This document shows positions 35,789 to 46,680 of a DNA stretch of 64,000 nucleotides, in pieces (positions within the stretch are counted from its first letter, which is position 1; every line of letters starts with the position of its first letter). This DNA comes from Cheilinus undulatus (lineage: Eukaryota > Chordata > Actinopteri > Labriformes > Labridae). The notes beneath the pieces are model-generated. The model had not been told where the DNA came from. It saw only the letters and a list, made by a program, of their open reading frames with translations, and did not search any database. The stretch is from the NCBI RefSeq assembly GCF_018320785.1, contig NC_054885.1, forward strand, positions 7,514,921-7,578,920. The letters are read 5' to 3'. The position numbers were made by a program, and so were the translations under genes.

Positions 35789-37150
35789 CATATATATATT
35801 TTATAGAGAAAGAAATCCCAGAAAACCATAGAAATGTGTTTTTAAAACAAACATCCAAAAGCACAGTTTAGCCTTTAATCCCTGCACTGGTTTCATTAAA
35901 AGTATTGTTCCTTAAAGGAGAGAATCTGACATATTGATGTACATCACAATCAACAGATCATTATTACCATCAGAATAAATACAGCACTCGTCGACTATTT
36001 GGCAGATAGAAGGAATAGTATTGGTTAATAATAAAGACACAGTCTCTATGAGACATCAGTTATTTACAGAGCAGTCCGCTTTGGGCCTTTCTTTAAAAGA
36101 AAAATCAATCCAGCCGTCATCACTACACTGAGCGCAGACAGGCAGAGGCTGCAGCGCCCCCTACCTGCAGTGTGCAGTAAAATAAACATCCCTACATATG
36201 AATGTACCCCTCCACCTGTGAGGGCCCCGCGGATCATCACACTTTTACCTTCAACACAAACACTCTAAAAACTACAACTCCCTGTACCTGTTGTAGTTTC
36301 ATCCTCTCTTAAAGAAACAAAAATGTTTCTCTGAATGTGCGTGTGTGCGTCTTTTTAATGTGTGTGTGTGTGGTTTCAAAGCTGATCTGAGTTAGTAAAA
36401 AGTCTCAGCAGCTTCAAACTGAAGCTCATGCATGTTTCCTCTCTGTGACTCAGGTGTCTCACCTTGAATCTTTGTTTTAATAAAGTGTGTGTTCATGGAC
36501 AGCTCAGTGATGCACACACACGTTTACACACTTTATATACAGACAGAGTGTGTGTGACAACAAGGAAGAAGTGTGTGTCGATCACACCTCGTTCTCTCTG
36601 ACCTGACGCCTCTTTGAACCTCTGGATGGAAGAACCTCGACTGTCTGTCTCCTCCCTCCCTCTCTCTCTCTCCTCTCCTCTCTTTCTCTGACAGGTTATT
36701 CTAAATACAGACACAGACATAAAGATAAGTGCAACATGAGGACGGGTTAGGAAGGAACAAGAAGAAGAAGTGCACATATAGAAACGATGTGTGGATGATT
36801 TCAATGTTGTGATTCTTTAAAATCAGACTGCTCCGTGTTTCCGTCTGTGATTTGTCCACAGACAGATCATGTGTGTTTCCGTGTTTGTGTTTTTTGAGAA
36901 TCCACATTTGTCCTCTCTCTCCTCTGTGAGTGTAGGAGCCAGGCGCTCTCCACAGGCCTCCCTGTGACTACAGCTCCCATGATGCCTCACTGCCTGCAGT
37001 GTGTATCAGAGCCTCCAGCGTGGTGTCACACACACTGACTGGAGCTACGGTTCAAATTTAGATCCCTTGATGTTTGTATCGTGTTGAATTCTGCGGGGGG
37101 CGGAGTTCAGCTTCATGTCGATTCGTCGTTTCTTACGGAGATCATGGTTC

Positions 37151-37366
37151 TTACAGCGGGCCGTATTTCGCCTCATACCTGGCCAGGATGTTCTTACAGC
37201 GGCCACAGTCCTTCCTCAGCTCGGCCACCTGCTGCCTCAGTGCCGCGTTTTCCCGCTCCAGGAAAGACGCCCGCACCGTGATCTGGTTCTCCTTCAGACG
37301 GCGAGCATCACGAGAACGCTTTGCTGCCATGTTGTTCTTCTTCCTTCTTGACCAGTACTTCTCATC
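37151..37366 (-). CDS. tef: tef coding exon 4, bZIP domain
   Basis: Starts after CTGTCAG| at phase 0 with [20 protein letters not shown], continues [20 protein letters not shown] and the leucine-zipper heptads, and ends AKYGPL-TAA. 72 codons including stop. Basic-region residues are intact, so DNA binding should be preserved. Confidence 0.95.
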   Translation of the reverse strand, partial: DEKYWSRRKKNNMAAKRSRDARRLKENQITVRASFLERENAALRQQVAELRKDCGRCKNILARYEAKYGPL

Positions 37367-40300
37367 CTGACAGAACCACAGGGTTAGTTAATACAGAACA
37401 GGAAGGAATCAGTGGAACCAACATTAAAGAGGGATTTTATCCTAACATCTGCGCTAGAAGACCACCCCTGTCTTTAATCTCTAATCCAGAAATCCCCTCT
37501 CTGCTTAGGATGGCTACACACTAGATCAGCCTTTCCAAACCAGGATGCTGTGAGTCCGTCTGTTATCATTAGGGCTTTAAATTCAATCAGGAGTTACCGT
37601 GAACATGCAGATCACCAGCTATGCTGGCATTATTAGTCAAAATTGTCTCATATGCCCTTTTCTTAAAAATAACATCAGTTTTCAGGTCCATGCACCTGTT
37701 CTGTGTAAATATAGACATTTTAAATGTTTTAAGAGCGCTTGAAGTTTCTTGTTAAATCAATTTCAACAGGAATTTCTCAGAAGTTAAGGGCTGTAGAATG
37801 CTGTGTTTGTTTTTTTTTAACATTATTTTTGTGGCTTTTTTGCCTTCATTTTAACACGAGAGGTGAAGAGAGACAGGAAAAATGGGGAGAGAATGACGGA
37901 AGAAATGCATCAAACAGCACTGAGACTAGAGATTTTTGAAATATTTCGGGGGGGGGGGGCTTCACTGTAAAAAGGTTGAGAAATGCTATACTGCATGATT
38001 TAATTCCTGATCATGGGATCCAAATTAACCCCTCTCAAAAATATCAAGGGTGGGAGCCAGTTCTAGGCTTGATAGAGCCAGTTATTTGTTCAAATAACTC
38101 TTAAGTGTGCAATGACAATGATTATTTTGCTGAGAAATATCTAATTTTAAATATTAAACATTTGGAATTAAATACTGTAGATCAGACAGCCTCTGACAGA
38201 ATACCAGCAATAGCCAATGAGAGCTAGAAGATGGGAAGCATCACTGGTCTGATGCTGCATGCTTTTTCAGTTTGCAAACTTGGATGTGAACATAAACCCG
38301 ACTTTTTTGTCCTCTTAGCCAAGATTCTGCCCATATTCTTTTTCATGCTTCCCTAAACTGCTGATGTCTGCCATCCTCTACATTTCTTTTTCAGCTGAAG
38401 TCATGCTTGATAACGTAAATTTCTGTAACATCTTTTAACTATGGAATCACCACGCCGAAATCAACTACAAACAGCAGATGTATGATCTTGCTGTCTGGCC
38501 AAATTGTCCATTTTGGATTTATTACATTCATATATTTTAACTGGATTTTAGAAATGTGATTTAAATATCATCATGTGTGTAGCCAACCTTACAGAGGCTT
38601 CAATCTTTACCGTTCTGAGCTGAACACTGAGGGGACTTTAAGTTGGACCTAGTGTGCAATTCTTAGCATGCACACCTGTTTTCCATTGGTAGAACCATCC
38701 TATCCCCTGTTTTTCTAATAATATTATTAAATGTTAAACATTTCTTCAATACTCTACACTTGTACTTTATGTTTTATATCATACATTCCTTACTTTAGAT
38801 CCCAATTTTCTACTTCTGTATTGTGTAAAAAAGAGCAACTAAAACAACCAAACCCCCCCATAGGGATCACTGAAGTATCTCTGATTCTGTTTCTCTTCCT
38901 CCTCTTCATCATTATCAAATATAACATCCTACCTTCTGTTCGTCAGGAACAAACACCTTCTTTGCCTTCTTGATCATGGGCTGAGGTTTCAACTCCTCGT
39001 CAGAAAATTTGTGTTTTCTCGGGTTGAAGAGCTCACCACCCGGCACGCTGGACAGGACCAGGTCTGTGGGGTCAGGCTGGAAGTTAATGTCCACCTCAAT
39101 GGCTTCGGGATCGATGGGGGATGGCGTGTTACGATCTGCAGGGCTACGATCTGTGGGTGTGATGGGACAGAGTCAACTTAGATACAAGAGAGGCCAACAT
39201 AAACTATATATGAACACAGAACGAGACTGAAATTTAAGATGATGAGCCTTTATGTTGTTTTTTTTAAGATTATTATCGTGGCTTTTTGCCTTTATTTGGT
39301 AATACAGCTGAAGTGAGAAAGGAAATATGGGGAGAGAGTGGGGGAAGACATGCACCAAACATTACCGAGAACTTGAATTGACCCTACAACCAGTGCAATG
39401 ACGACTACACAGCCTCTGTATACGAGTGCGAACTAAGCTGACCAGCGCCATATGGTGTTTCTTTTTAAGCTGTGTGAAGGAGTGGGGTTGCATTCATCTC
39501 AGTGTAATGACCAAGTTTACAGTTATGATTTTACTGAAGTTGACTGCAAAATAATGAATCTTGACAAAGTATGCATCTTTTCAAACGTTGAGGTTTCAGG
39601 CAGCTTTATTTTGTTTTTATAGAAAAGTTGTAGATTAAGGGTATATGCAGGTGTGCTTTAAATGATGAACTCTGTCATGACTGTCATGAATTTTTAAGAA
39701 TAAATGCAGCAACACTCAACAGCAGGGATCATCAACTACATTTGCACTACGGCCAGATTTAGTCTTGACAGAGATTGTGGAGGACGGACTTTTAACTGAA
39801 CTAAAATAAAATAAATATCTTAGGCGAATAAACATGTATTAGAATTTGCATTTTCTTTTAAAAATGCACATAATTTTTAGCCGTTAACAGTGTGATCCGT
39901 CTCTACTAGCTATACTGGAGCCAGCCACAAGGTGACAATTGAGATATTTAACTACATATTTTCAGGGTTGTCATGTGGTCCATCACTGGTTATGATGGTT
40001 ATATAGTGCGTCCCGATTGGTAAAAAAACATTTGCAGAAAAGCAAGCAGGAAAATTTTCACTCAAAGAGATGGAAGTATGAGGTTGACACAGCAAACTGT
40101 AGTTTTAATCAGGACTTTTTCTGCACAAGCAGATCAAATGTCAAGTTGTTCTTGATAAAACTGTATCAATATTCATCATTTTTGGGGTTGATATAATAAC
40201 TGCAGATATTTAAAACCTAAAGATTCCCCCATAATCATAACACCTTGATCTTCTAAGGGCCGTATGAAAAGCTTTGGGGGACTGATATGGCTCCTGAGCC

Positions 40301-43300
40301 GCCAGTTGATGATCACTGCTCTACGGGTCTAAAATAGAATATTAACTTTTTGATATTACAATCCTAATTTCATCACTTTGGACTTAAAGTCCATTTTAAT
40401 CTTCAACTAAAGTTATATTATAGAGTGCAACACTATTTTCAACATTGTAATCATGGTATAAAGTGTACAGATTCTAAGAATCTATACCAGCTTCTAGCCT
40501 CATGCAACATGTTTCTGTTCCAAATCCAAAATATATAGGTTAATTCTGGAGATGACAGCGCATATAAAGTAACAATACTAGAATGTAAATATTCCAGATG
40601 ATAGCTGGTGACTATTTCCATCCATGGTCCCTTTTAGATGCTGCTTAAAAACACTCTCAGATAGTGTGGGAGCTTGTAAAATGTACTCATGCAGTGTGAG
40701 AAAGCATTGCTTGTTTGCACGAAATAAATTATTAACTGTGATCAATTTCTGAAGTTTACATTGGGATTTTCATGACTGACAGTATCAAAACATACACGAG
40801 CTGAAAGCTACAGATCAAAAGTTGCAAAAAGATAAAGAGAGCACCGTCTAAATTGCACAAATACATTGGCAGCATTTGAAAAGTGGGTGTAACTGACAAG
40901 GGCAAGCGATTCCCTCACTACTTGTCAGTCTGAGTCTTACTGCTAATATAATTGTGATATTTAGAGTGTGCTGAATTTTTTAATGATAAAATGGAAGAAT
41001 TTAAGAAATATTAGGAGTCTGATTTCTATTTTTGTTGCCACAGTATACAGAAAGGTATCAGTATAGTTGGATATTCATTAGAATCTACATGAAGTGTAGG
41101 ATTACACTGAGTCAGTGACACAGGCTCAAAGGTCAGGTTTAATCAGTGAGTCTATATGGGAAAGTTTAGTTTATATTACATCAAACATAATGATTAACTA
41201 CACATTTACACCCAGAGTAAGCTGAAATAAATAAATGATTAACTTCCTTATAAGTTATCTTAATGATCATAAACAAAGAGGAACTGTTTCTGAAAGTGGA
41301 ATCTAAAGAGAAAAAGCAGTCAACAGTTTTTAACCCCGCCCTCACTTTGACAATCTAACTATCTCACCTGTTTTCTTCGGTTTCACTTCTTTTTCTTTTT
41401 CCTCCTCCTCCTCTTCTTCTTCTTCTTCTTCTGCCATCGCCTCCTCACAAAGTGCCTCCTCTTCTTGTCCTCCCTCCTCCTCTTCATCATCCTCCTCTAG
41501 TTTGGCAGGCTGTAAGGTGGTGACTGTCAGCGGCTCCTCAGTCTCAGAGGTGACCGTGGAGCTGGTGGGGGAGGATGCTGAGGCTTCGGCGGGAGCAGGA
41601 GGAGCAGTAGGAGGAGTCGTTGTAGTAACCTTGAGGATGGATTTGCCTTTACTTTCTGTGGAGCTCAGTGTCTTCTGCAGCTCCTCCTCCTCCAGGCTCA
41701 CGGGGATCCCGTTCTCCAGGAGGAACTCGTCCAGGTCCATGTACTCCAGGTGGAACGTCTCCCCATCGTATGGGATGGTTTTCTCCCAGATGGCAGGGGT
41801 CAGGGAGGCTGATACTCCTCCACCGCCGCCGCCTCCTCCACCACCTCCTCTGGATCCTCCACCTGCACTTGAGCCGTCCCCGCTTGCCTCCACATCGTCA
41901 GAGGAGCACAGCTTCTCCTTCTCGATCTCTGTTTGAAAAACATAGGAGGACACACGGTTAAACGGGCGGAGAGATTTTATACTGAACACATCAGAGCTGC
42001 TTTAGAGGAGGAGGATGTACATGTGGAGGAGAGCCTGGTAATGTAAAACAGGTGGATGGAAGGGGGTGTGTTGGTAGGGCTGGGAAATATAGAGTTTTTA
42101 CCAGACATGAGTATATTTATTCAATAGTAAGACAATATTGTCTTGTATTTATATGTTTCTACTGCCTTTATTATGCTACTGATGAGTGCAAAGTAAAATG
42201 GCCTGATTCAGAAAGTGTCTGTAGATATCAGGCCTAATACTCTGTAAAAATAATGTTTATAGCAAGAAATGAAAGTGAGTCTTTGTCTTAATGTTACAAT
42301 GGCAAGTTATCTTTGCATGTGTTTTGTAAACGGCTCAAAGGCAAGTGAACATTTATTATGCACCTTTATTTTGATTGACTTGGAGACTTCCTGCACAGGC
42401 AGAAGTTTTATTCTGATAAAAACACATAGACGTAACAAACAGGAAATGTCAAGATGAAAGTGCATGGAAGGCTAGCAGCGAAAGGAAAAGAGACGGTGAT
42501 AAAACATAAACAGGGAAAGCAAAATGAACAGTAAAGCTGCAGTTGAAAGTGGGAACCAAGTAAGTTTATAGTATTTACACAGGTAAAACAGTTTAGAGGT
42601 GTTATTTCATAACTCTTAGTGTAGATATTCAGGTAATTGTTTTATTAGTAAGCCTAGCTTTGTTTATTTTATGTCTAAGTCTTGGTTGGTTTAGCAGGCT
42701 TATGTCATACAAGAAAGGTAAACTTAAAATCACTAAACCATCAATCCTGGCTAACTTCTCTTGACCAGATGCTACATGTTTTATTCTATTTAAGAACCAT
42801 TTCTATTCATTTTTTTTCCATAAACAAGGTTATTTTTGTGTCATGTCTCATGTACATGTTGGCCTTGTGCGGCTGGCTGTAATAAAAGTACGAGTAAGCA
42901 CGATATTACTGGCATGATATTGGTATTAGCAGATAGGAACATTTCTGCCGATATTTACAACTGATGTATTGGCTATAAAAATCTAACTATATCAGCTGGT
43001 CCTAAGATCAATTAAGTGTGGAGGTCTAGGCTGGACCAACTGACACAGCCTATGTATGAAGTCTTTTTCTTTATTCATTATCATTCTCTACAGTGTAAAG
43101 TGTGTTTTAAATGATGAAATTTGTTAATTTCTTCATCACAACTTTTTTACTTAATAGTTTTCATTATGGTCGATTTTACTTCTGTTAACTGTAGTAACTG
43201 TATTTTTATTTGAGTTCAGTAGTCTTGTACTTTTCCCACCACTGCTGAAGCATCCGTGGTGGTTTCCATATTGAAAACACATCTCTAAATTTTGTTCAAT

Positions 43301-44819
43301 CCAGAAAATAACAAGTCAGAGCGTAGACCGGCCTTTAAACTCCCGACTGAGGATGCACCAATACCAAATCTTCCAGTGTGCGTACTTGCAGTTGGGTACT
43401 CACTGATACAAAGTACAAAAATAAGCACTTAACAATACCACAACTGTTTTCTTCAAAGATGTGCCACATCCTTCCCCTTGAGAATTTATGAGTGCATATT
43501 TTTCATTCTTATCTACTTTTTTCATCCTCATTTCTGTTAAAATATGAGCAATCTGCAGACTTATGCATACTCACATAGAGAATACAGTATCAGATACAAG
43601 TACTTAGGCTTGATGTCAGCATGCATGCTCAATACTGGTAACACTATCTGTACATTCAAACACCCAATGAACAACAAAACGATGGCTTGTATCATATCAG
43701 CTGTGCCCTTAATAATGCATAAATTGTCCTTAATTGAAAAAATACGGATGCATTCTACAAAAAGCACCCCTGCAAATCATAAAGAGGTATGAACTTCAGC
43801 CATAAAGATGGGCATTTTAGCATGGCGTGCATATGACTTCCAGTGCTTCTGCCAACAGTGGAGACACAGGGAACTGCAATTGCTCTCACCTCTGCATTGG
43901 CAGCGGAGATTACCGCTTGTGTAGAACTGATTTTGTTTATATTCATTATTCAGAGAAAAAAACAGATATAAAATTGTGTACTGATTCATCTAGAAAATGT
44001 AGAGATACAAATTTTTGGTCCATATTGCCCACCCCTAGTTTGCAGACATCAGAGCTGGAGGAGGAGACATGAGCACACATGGAGGAGAGCCTGATAAAAC
44101 AGGCAGGTGGATGGAGGGGGGTGTGGTGGAGGTGTGACATCTGCATGATAACAAATACACATAAATGAGTTTTAAAGTGTAAGATAGATGCTAAAATTAA
44201 ATAAATATTCAAAGAAGATGGGGATTACCAGGGTGTAGAGGAGGAAAAACAGAGGACAGAGCACATTAGAGGAAGAGATGTGCTGTTTCCACACCTGCAC
44301 CCCAAAACCCAACCACACACAGTACACACTAAATACCACTGAAGTGTGGTGTTTAATGAAAAGCCTGGCAGTGTGAGTATCTAAGAGTGTGTGTATGATC
44401 AGTGTGTTGTGTTCACAAATGAGTAGAGATAACTTAGAACTTCATGTTCTTTTATATTTTCTGACAGCCTCTGGTAAAACTGACCAAAAACGACCTAACG
44501 TACGTCCTTCAAAATCCCGCCAAACTTACGGACATGATTTGACATTACAACAATAGTAATGGGGAAGCATTTAATAGAGATTAAAGTGCATTTAGTTGTT
44601 CGTACGGCTAAATAACCGTCGTCTTTGACACGACATTCACAGCCGGACAAACGGCTCTTTGTGCTCGGTGCGCTTACCGTCGTCTCCCTCCTCCAGAATG
44701 TTCGGTGGCGGGATGTCCATGATTTTCTTCAGAACAAACGGAAAAGATTTCTGTGGAGCCGCTTTAGTCACGGTCCCACCGGGCTGAACAGCCACATTCA
44801 GCGCGGCTTTACCAGGCAT
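37151..44819 (-). CDS. tef: Thyrotroph embryonic factor, PAR bZIP transcription factor (four coding exons)
   Basis: Joined coding segments, minus strand: 44819-44678, 41928-41368, 39150-38933, 37366-37151; 1137 nt, 378 aa, with all junction phases agreeing. PAR bZIP factors bind D-box DNA (RTTAYGTAAY) as dimers in the nucleus and act in circadian output. Visible parts: N-terminal [12 protein letters not shown]; family motif [11 protein letters not shown] then [14 protein letters not shown] at about 94-121; a Glu-rich stretch ending exon 2; the proline/acidic-rich (PAR) region from [14 protein letters not shown] to VFVPDEQK (about 244-307); the basic region [13 protein letters not shown] and leucine zipper (308 to about 370); C terminus KYGPL. 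TEF is favoured over HLF/DBP by overall similarity and by its tob2 neighbour. The Glu and Gly runs in exon 2 are longer than in human TEF as remembered. A second first exon is at 53630-53735. Confidence 0.95.
37527..37993. mobile_element. possible hAT-like element
   Basis: Left end CAGCCTTTCCAAACCAGG, right end read inwards CAGTATAGCATTTCTCAACC. Target duplication is poor (CACTAGAT and CATGATTT). Contains an antisense SINE fragment. Confidence 0.3.
37810..37930 (-). mobile_element. tRNA-derived SINE, truncated (antisense)
   Basis: TTTTTTTTTAACATTATTTT then GTGGCTTTTTTGCC, GAAGAGAGACAGGAAAAATG and GGGGAGAGAATGACGGAAGA match the reverse complement of the SINE body and tail at 51505-51640. The tRNA-like head is missing. 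Confidence 0.55.
38933..39150 (-). CDS. tef: tef coding exon 3, PAR domain
   Basis: 218 nt; enters at phase 1 (the G from exon 2 plus AT = Asp) and ends [15 protein letters not shown] at phase 0. Encodes [20 protein letters not shown] then [20 protein letters not shown] and [19 protein letters not shown] second acceptor 15 bases inside the exon (after CTGCAG, exon start 39135) keeps frame and would drop five residues. Confidence 0.93.
39252..39375 (-). mobile_element. tRNA-derived SINE, truncated (antisense)
   Basis: TTGTTTTTTTTAAGATTATT, GTGGCTTTTTGCCTTTATTT, GAGAGAGTGGGGGAAGACAT. Same family as 15646-15790; head lost. Confidence 0.6.
39723..40318. mobile_element. hAT-like non-autonomous element
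   Basis: Ends CAGGGATCATCAACT and, inwards from the right, CAGTGATCATCAACTGGCGG. Flanking octamers CTCAACAG (39715-39722) and CTCTACGG (40319-40326) match at 6 of 8. 596 bp, non-coding. Same family as 11574-12228. Confidence 0.7.
40840..40975. repeat. fold-back repeat, TTGCACAAATATGTTGGCAA family
   Basis: GTCTAAATTGCACAAATACA then TTGGCAGCATTTGAAAAGTG and GGTGTAACTGACAAG; the opposite arm CTTGTCAGTCTGAGTCTTAC then TAATTGTGATATTTAGAG. The right arm is more decayed. Confidence 0.6.
41368..41928 (-). CDS. tef: tef coding exon 2
   Basis: 561 nt between CAAACAG| and |GTGAGAT; phase 1 in, phase 1 out. Encodes [16 protein letters not shown], an eleven-Gly run, the family motif [18 protein letters not shown], a Ser/Thr/Pro/Ala-rich linker and a Glu-rich tail ending KEVKPKKT. 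The matching GAG/GGA trinucleotide tracts at about 41398-41430 and 41820-41863 are the likely source of length variation. An ORF continues upstream of the acceptor to 41989 but is intron. Confidence 0.94.
41983..42074. repeat. direct duplication, left copy
   Basis: ACACATCAGAGCTG...ATGTGGAGGAGAGCCTGGTA then AAACAGGTGGATGGAAGGGG is repeated at 44040-44127 as GACATCAGAGCTGGAGGAGG...ATGGAGGAGAGCCTGATA then AAACAGGCAGGTGGATGGAG. The intervening DNA is a putative hAT-like element. Confidence 0.65.
42075..44037. mobile_element. hAT-like element or composite
   Basis: Left end TAGGGCTGGGAAATATAGAG; right end CATATTGCCCACCCCTA, roughly inverted. No transposase. No matching flanking octamers; instead both flanks are copies of one 90-bp sequence. 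Other transposon scraps (GATATTACTGGCATGATATT near 42902) lie inside. Confidence 0.4.
44040..44127. repeat. direct duplication, right copy
   Basis: Partner of 41983-42074; about 85% alike by eye over the alignable part, with small gaps. Confidence 0.65.
44678..44819 (-). CDS. tef: tef coding exon 1 (proximal promoter)
   Basis: 142 nt, 47 codons plus one base: [12 protein letters not shown]...[20 protein letters not shown], donor |GTAAGCG at phase 1. [12 protein letters not shown] matches the FPLVLKKLMENPP segment of long-form TEF, from memory. Confidence 0.93.
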
Positions 44820-45560
44820 TGTTTCCCTGCAACCACCGAGCACACCCGGACGATGACCCTGACTGATACCGACAGCTGCCTCCTTTACTGGGGAAAACAA
44901 CGGAGAAAAACGACACGAGGCTCCGTCAAAGGTTTAAAGTACAGCTATTGTTCCTGCTCCTTTTGTCAATATTAACGTACTGAAGGCAAAAACAACACTA
45001 CACGAGCTCTCTGTCCTCCTCACACACCGAGCTCGATGATTGGATATTCATTAGCTCATAACTCCGCCTACTCAAAGGATAGTAAGATCTGATTGGCTGA
45101 TGGCACTGCCCACTAGAATAAATACAGCGGTTGGGCGCTCCCCTTTGTCTGTGTAGTAGATCCACCACCGGCACTCGTCCTGAACATCCTTTTATACTTT
45201 TAATATAACCTATCTTTTTAAACATAAAGTAAGCGGAATGAAAATATAGTTTAAATTGGTTTAGCAATAAAGACATACTCTAGTGTAGCCGGAAATAAAT
45301 TAAGTTAATCTGTAAACTTTTTCTGCAGCTTCGGCATGCAAACATGAGAAAAAGGTATTAAAACACTCATCGGCACTGTTTCACCATCACACCTGATCAC
45401 TCTCCTCTCCACACACACTCAGAGTAAACACACTCACTGCAGTGAGCTCCATCCTGCACAGGAGCCCACTCGTGGCCAAACACGTGCCCCCGCCCGCACC
45501 CTCCTCACGTGAAAGTACAAGCTGCTGGGGGCGTGGCTTCAGACATTCAGCACGTGCAAG
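44820..45560 (-). promoter_or_regulatory. tef: tef proximal promoter with two CCAAT boxes and three E-boxes
   Basis: Low-repeat DNA upstream of exon 1. Minus-strand CCAAT boxes lie at 45039-45043 and 45092-45096 (GCCAATCAG). Three perfect CACGTG palindromes are at 45481-45486, 45506-45511 and 45551-45556, 25 and 45 bp apart. CLOCK/BMAL1 and USF bind this hexamer, and PAR bZIP genes are known clock outputs. No TATA box at an obvious position except TATTTATT near 45120. Confidence 0.5.
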
Positions 45561-46234
45561 CCAAGGCAGCTCTGTCTGAACAACTGGCACGAGACCACAG
45601 GTAGCAGAGTACATGTTGTTTACCAGACGTACCGCTCTAATAACGTTATTATTAAATAGACATTTACATTAACGTGATTTATGTCTGCGCACAGCTTTGG
45701 TTCGACATGTTTTAATGTTATGATCCAGAACTCATATTTTTAACTCTACCCACTTTGTCCGGTTTTTTCAAGCATCATATCATCCTTTCTGCTAAATGTG
45801 AAATCCTCTCCATCAAACTCTTATATTTCCACAACAAAAGATGAAATCTCACGTTTGCGTGCACGCGCTGCTCTTGCACGCCACAGTGAGCGCGTGATGC
45901 TCCTTCAGGATGTTTGGGTTCAGGAACACGATGTTCAAACCGAGCAACACCAACACCCCACCTTCAACACCAACCGAGCTTTATTCTAACCACAGTATTT
46001 GCACGGTGCACCGTGCGTGGTGTGCGCATGTTTGTGTGAGCGCGCGTGTGCTGCAGGAGGTGAAGTGGTTAAAATCTGCTGCAGCCTGAGCACACAGAGA
46101 AGACTGATGCTGCTGACTCTCCCTCCTTCTCTTAAAGGAAGCAGGCAGGAGTGTGTTGTCATCAGCAGTAACAGCTCTGTGGATCTCTGTGCAAAATTGA
46201 TATTTTCCCCCCAAGATGTACCTTGATTACTGAT

Positions 46235-46680
46235 TCAAAGTAGAGGTGCACTTATGCATTTGCTATTATCTGTACCAGCTGATATCAGTCCTGTCAACAA
46301 CAACAAACTATCTGCAAACAGTGTTGCACGCACCAAAGCTAGTGTATCAGTTGTGCTACAGTCATTTGGAAGCTGGAGAGCTAGTGTACCTTACTGCTGC
46401 TTCAGAGAGAAGGTTTTTGATTGGACAAAGAAGTCACCTGTTGGACAAACTCATGGATAAACTTTACTGCAAAAGGTCTGCAGAGTGACAGTATGCCATG
46501 GTCTCTGTAAAAGATCAGCAACATGCAGTTTGTAACAGTGAGATCAGATGACCCATTATAAACATGATTATAGCCCATTCCAGCAGAGGAATAGGATCTA
46601 AGGATGCATGATATTACTGTCATAATATCAGCAGATATTAGCTTAATTATTTGTTGAATTAGCATATCTGAAATTTTCTG
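46235..46680 (+). pseudogene. possible hAT transposase C-terminal relic
   Basis: The frame at about 46380-46488 reads YLTAASERRFLIGQRSHLLD then KLMDKLYCKRSAE, which loosely fits the hAT dimerisation region (Y-x-SERxFS...R-x-x-L). It is flanked by GATATCAG/GATATTA-rich sequence seen at fish transposon ends. Weak similarity, read by eye only. Confidence 0.3.

Larger units (their letters stand above)
33409..37150 (-). other. tef: tef 3' UTR (predicted extent)
   Basis: Mostly single-copy sequence following the tef stop codon on the minus strand, ending at a minus-strand AATAAA (33409-33414, TTTATT on plus). It includes a fold-back copy at 34085-34245 and a (TA)n run at 35768-35788. Extent is inferred; another minus-strand AATAAA lies near 34607. 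Confidence 0.35.
37367..38932 (-). other. tef: tef intron 3
   Basis: Bounded by GTAGGA and CTGTCAG. Holds a possible hAT-like element (37527-37993), an antisense SINE piece (37810-37930) and a 12-G run (37948-37959). Confidence 0.6.
39151..41367 (-). other. tef: tef intron 2
   Basis: Bounded by GTGAGAT and CACCCACAG. Holds an antisense SINE, a hAT-like element and one fold-back repeat; the remainder is AT-rich with nothing seen. Confidence 0.6.
41929..44677 (-). other. tef: tef intron 1
   Basis: Mostly occupied by a 2-kb hAT-like unit (42075-44037) flanked by a short direct duplication (41983-42074, 44040-44127). 44130-44677 shows nothing recognisable. Confidence 0.55.

Noticed and set aside
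41502-41961. Plus-strand ORFs across tef exon 2
   Set aside because: Antisense shadows of the Glu/Gly-rich exon; no independent signals.
44625-44975. 116-codon plus-strand ORF over tef exon 1
   Set aside because: Antisense shadow of the exon and its 5' UTR.
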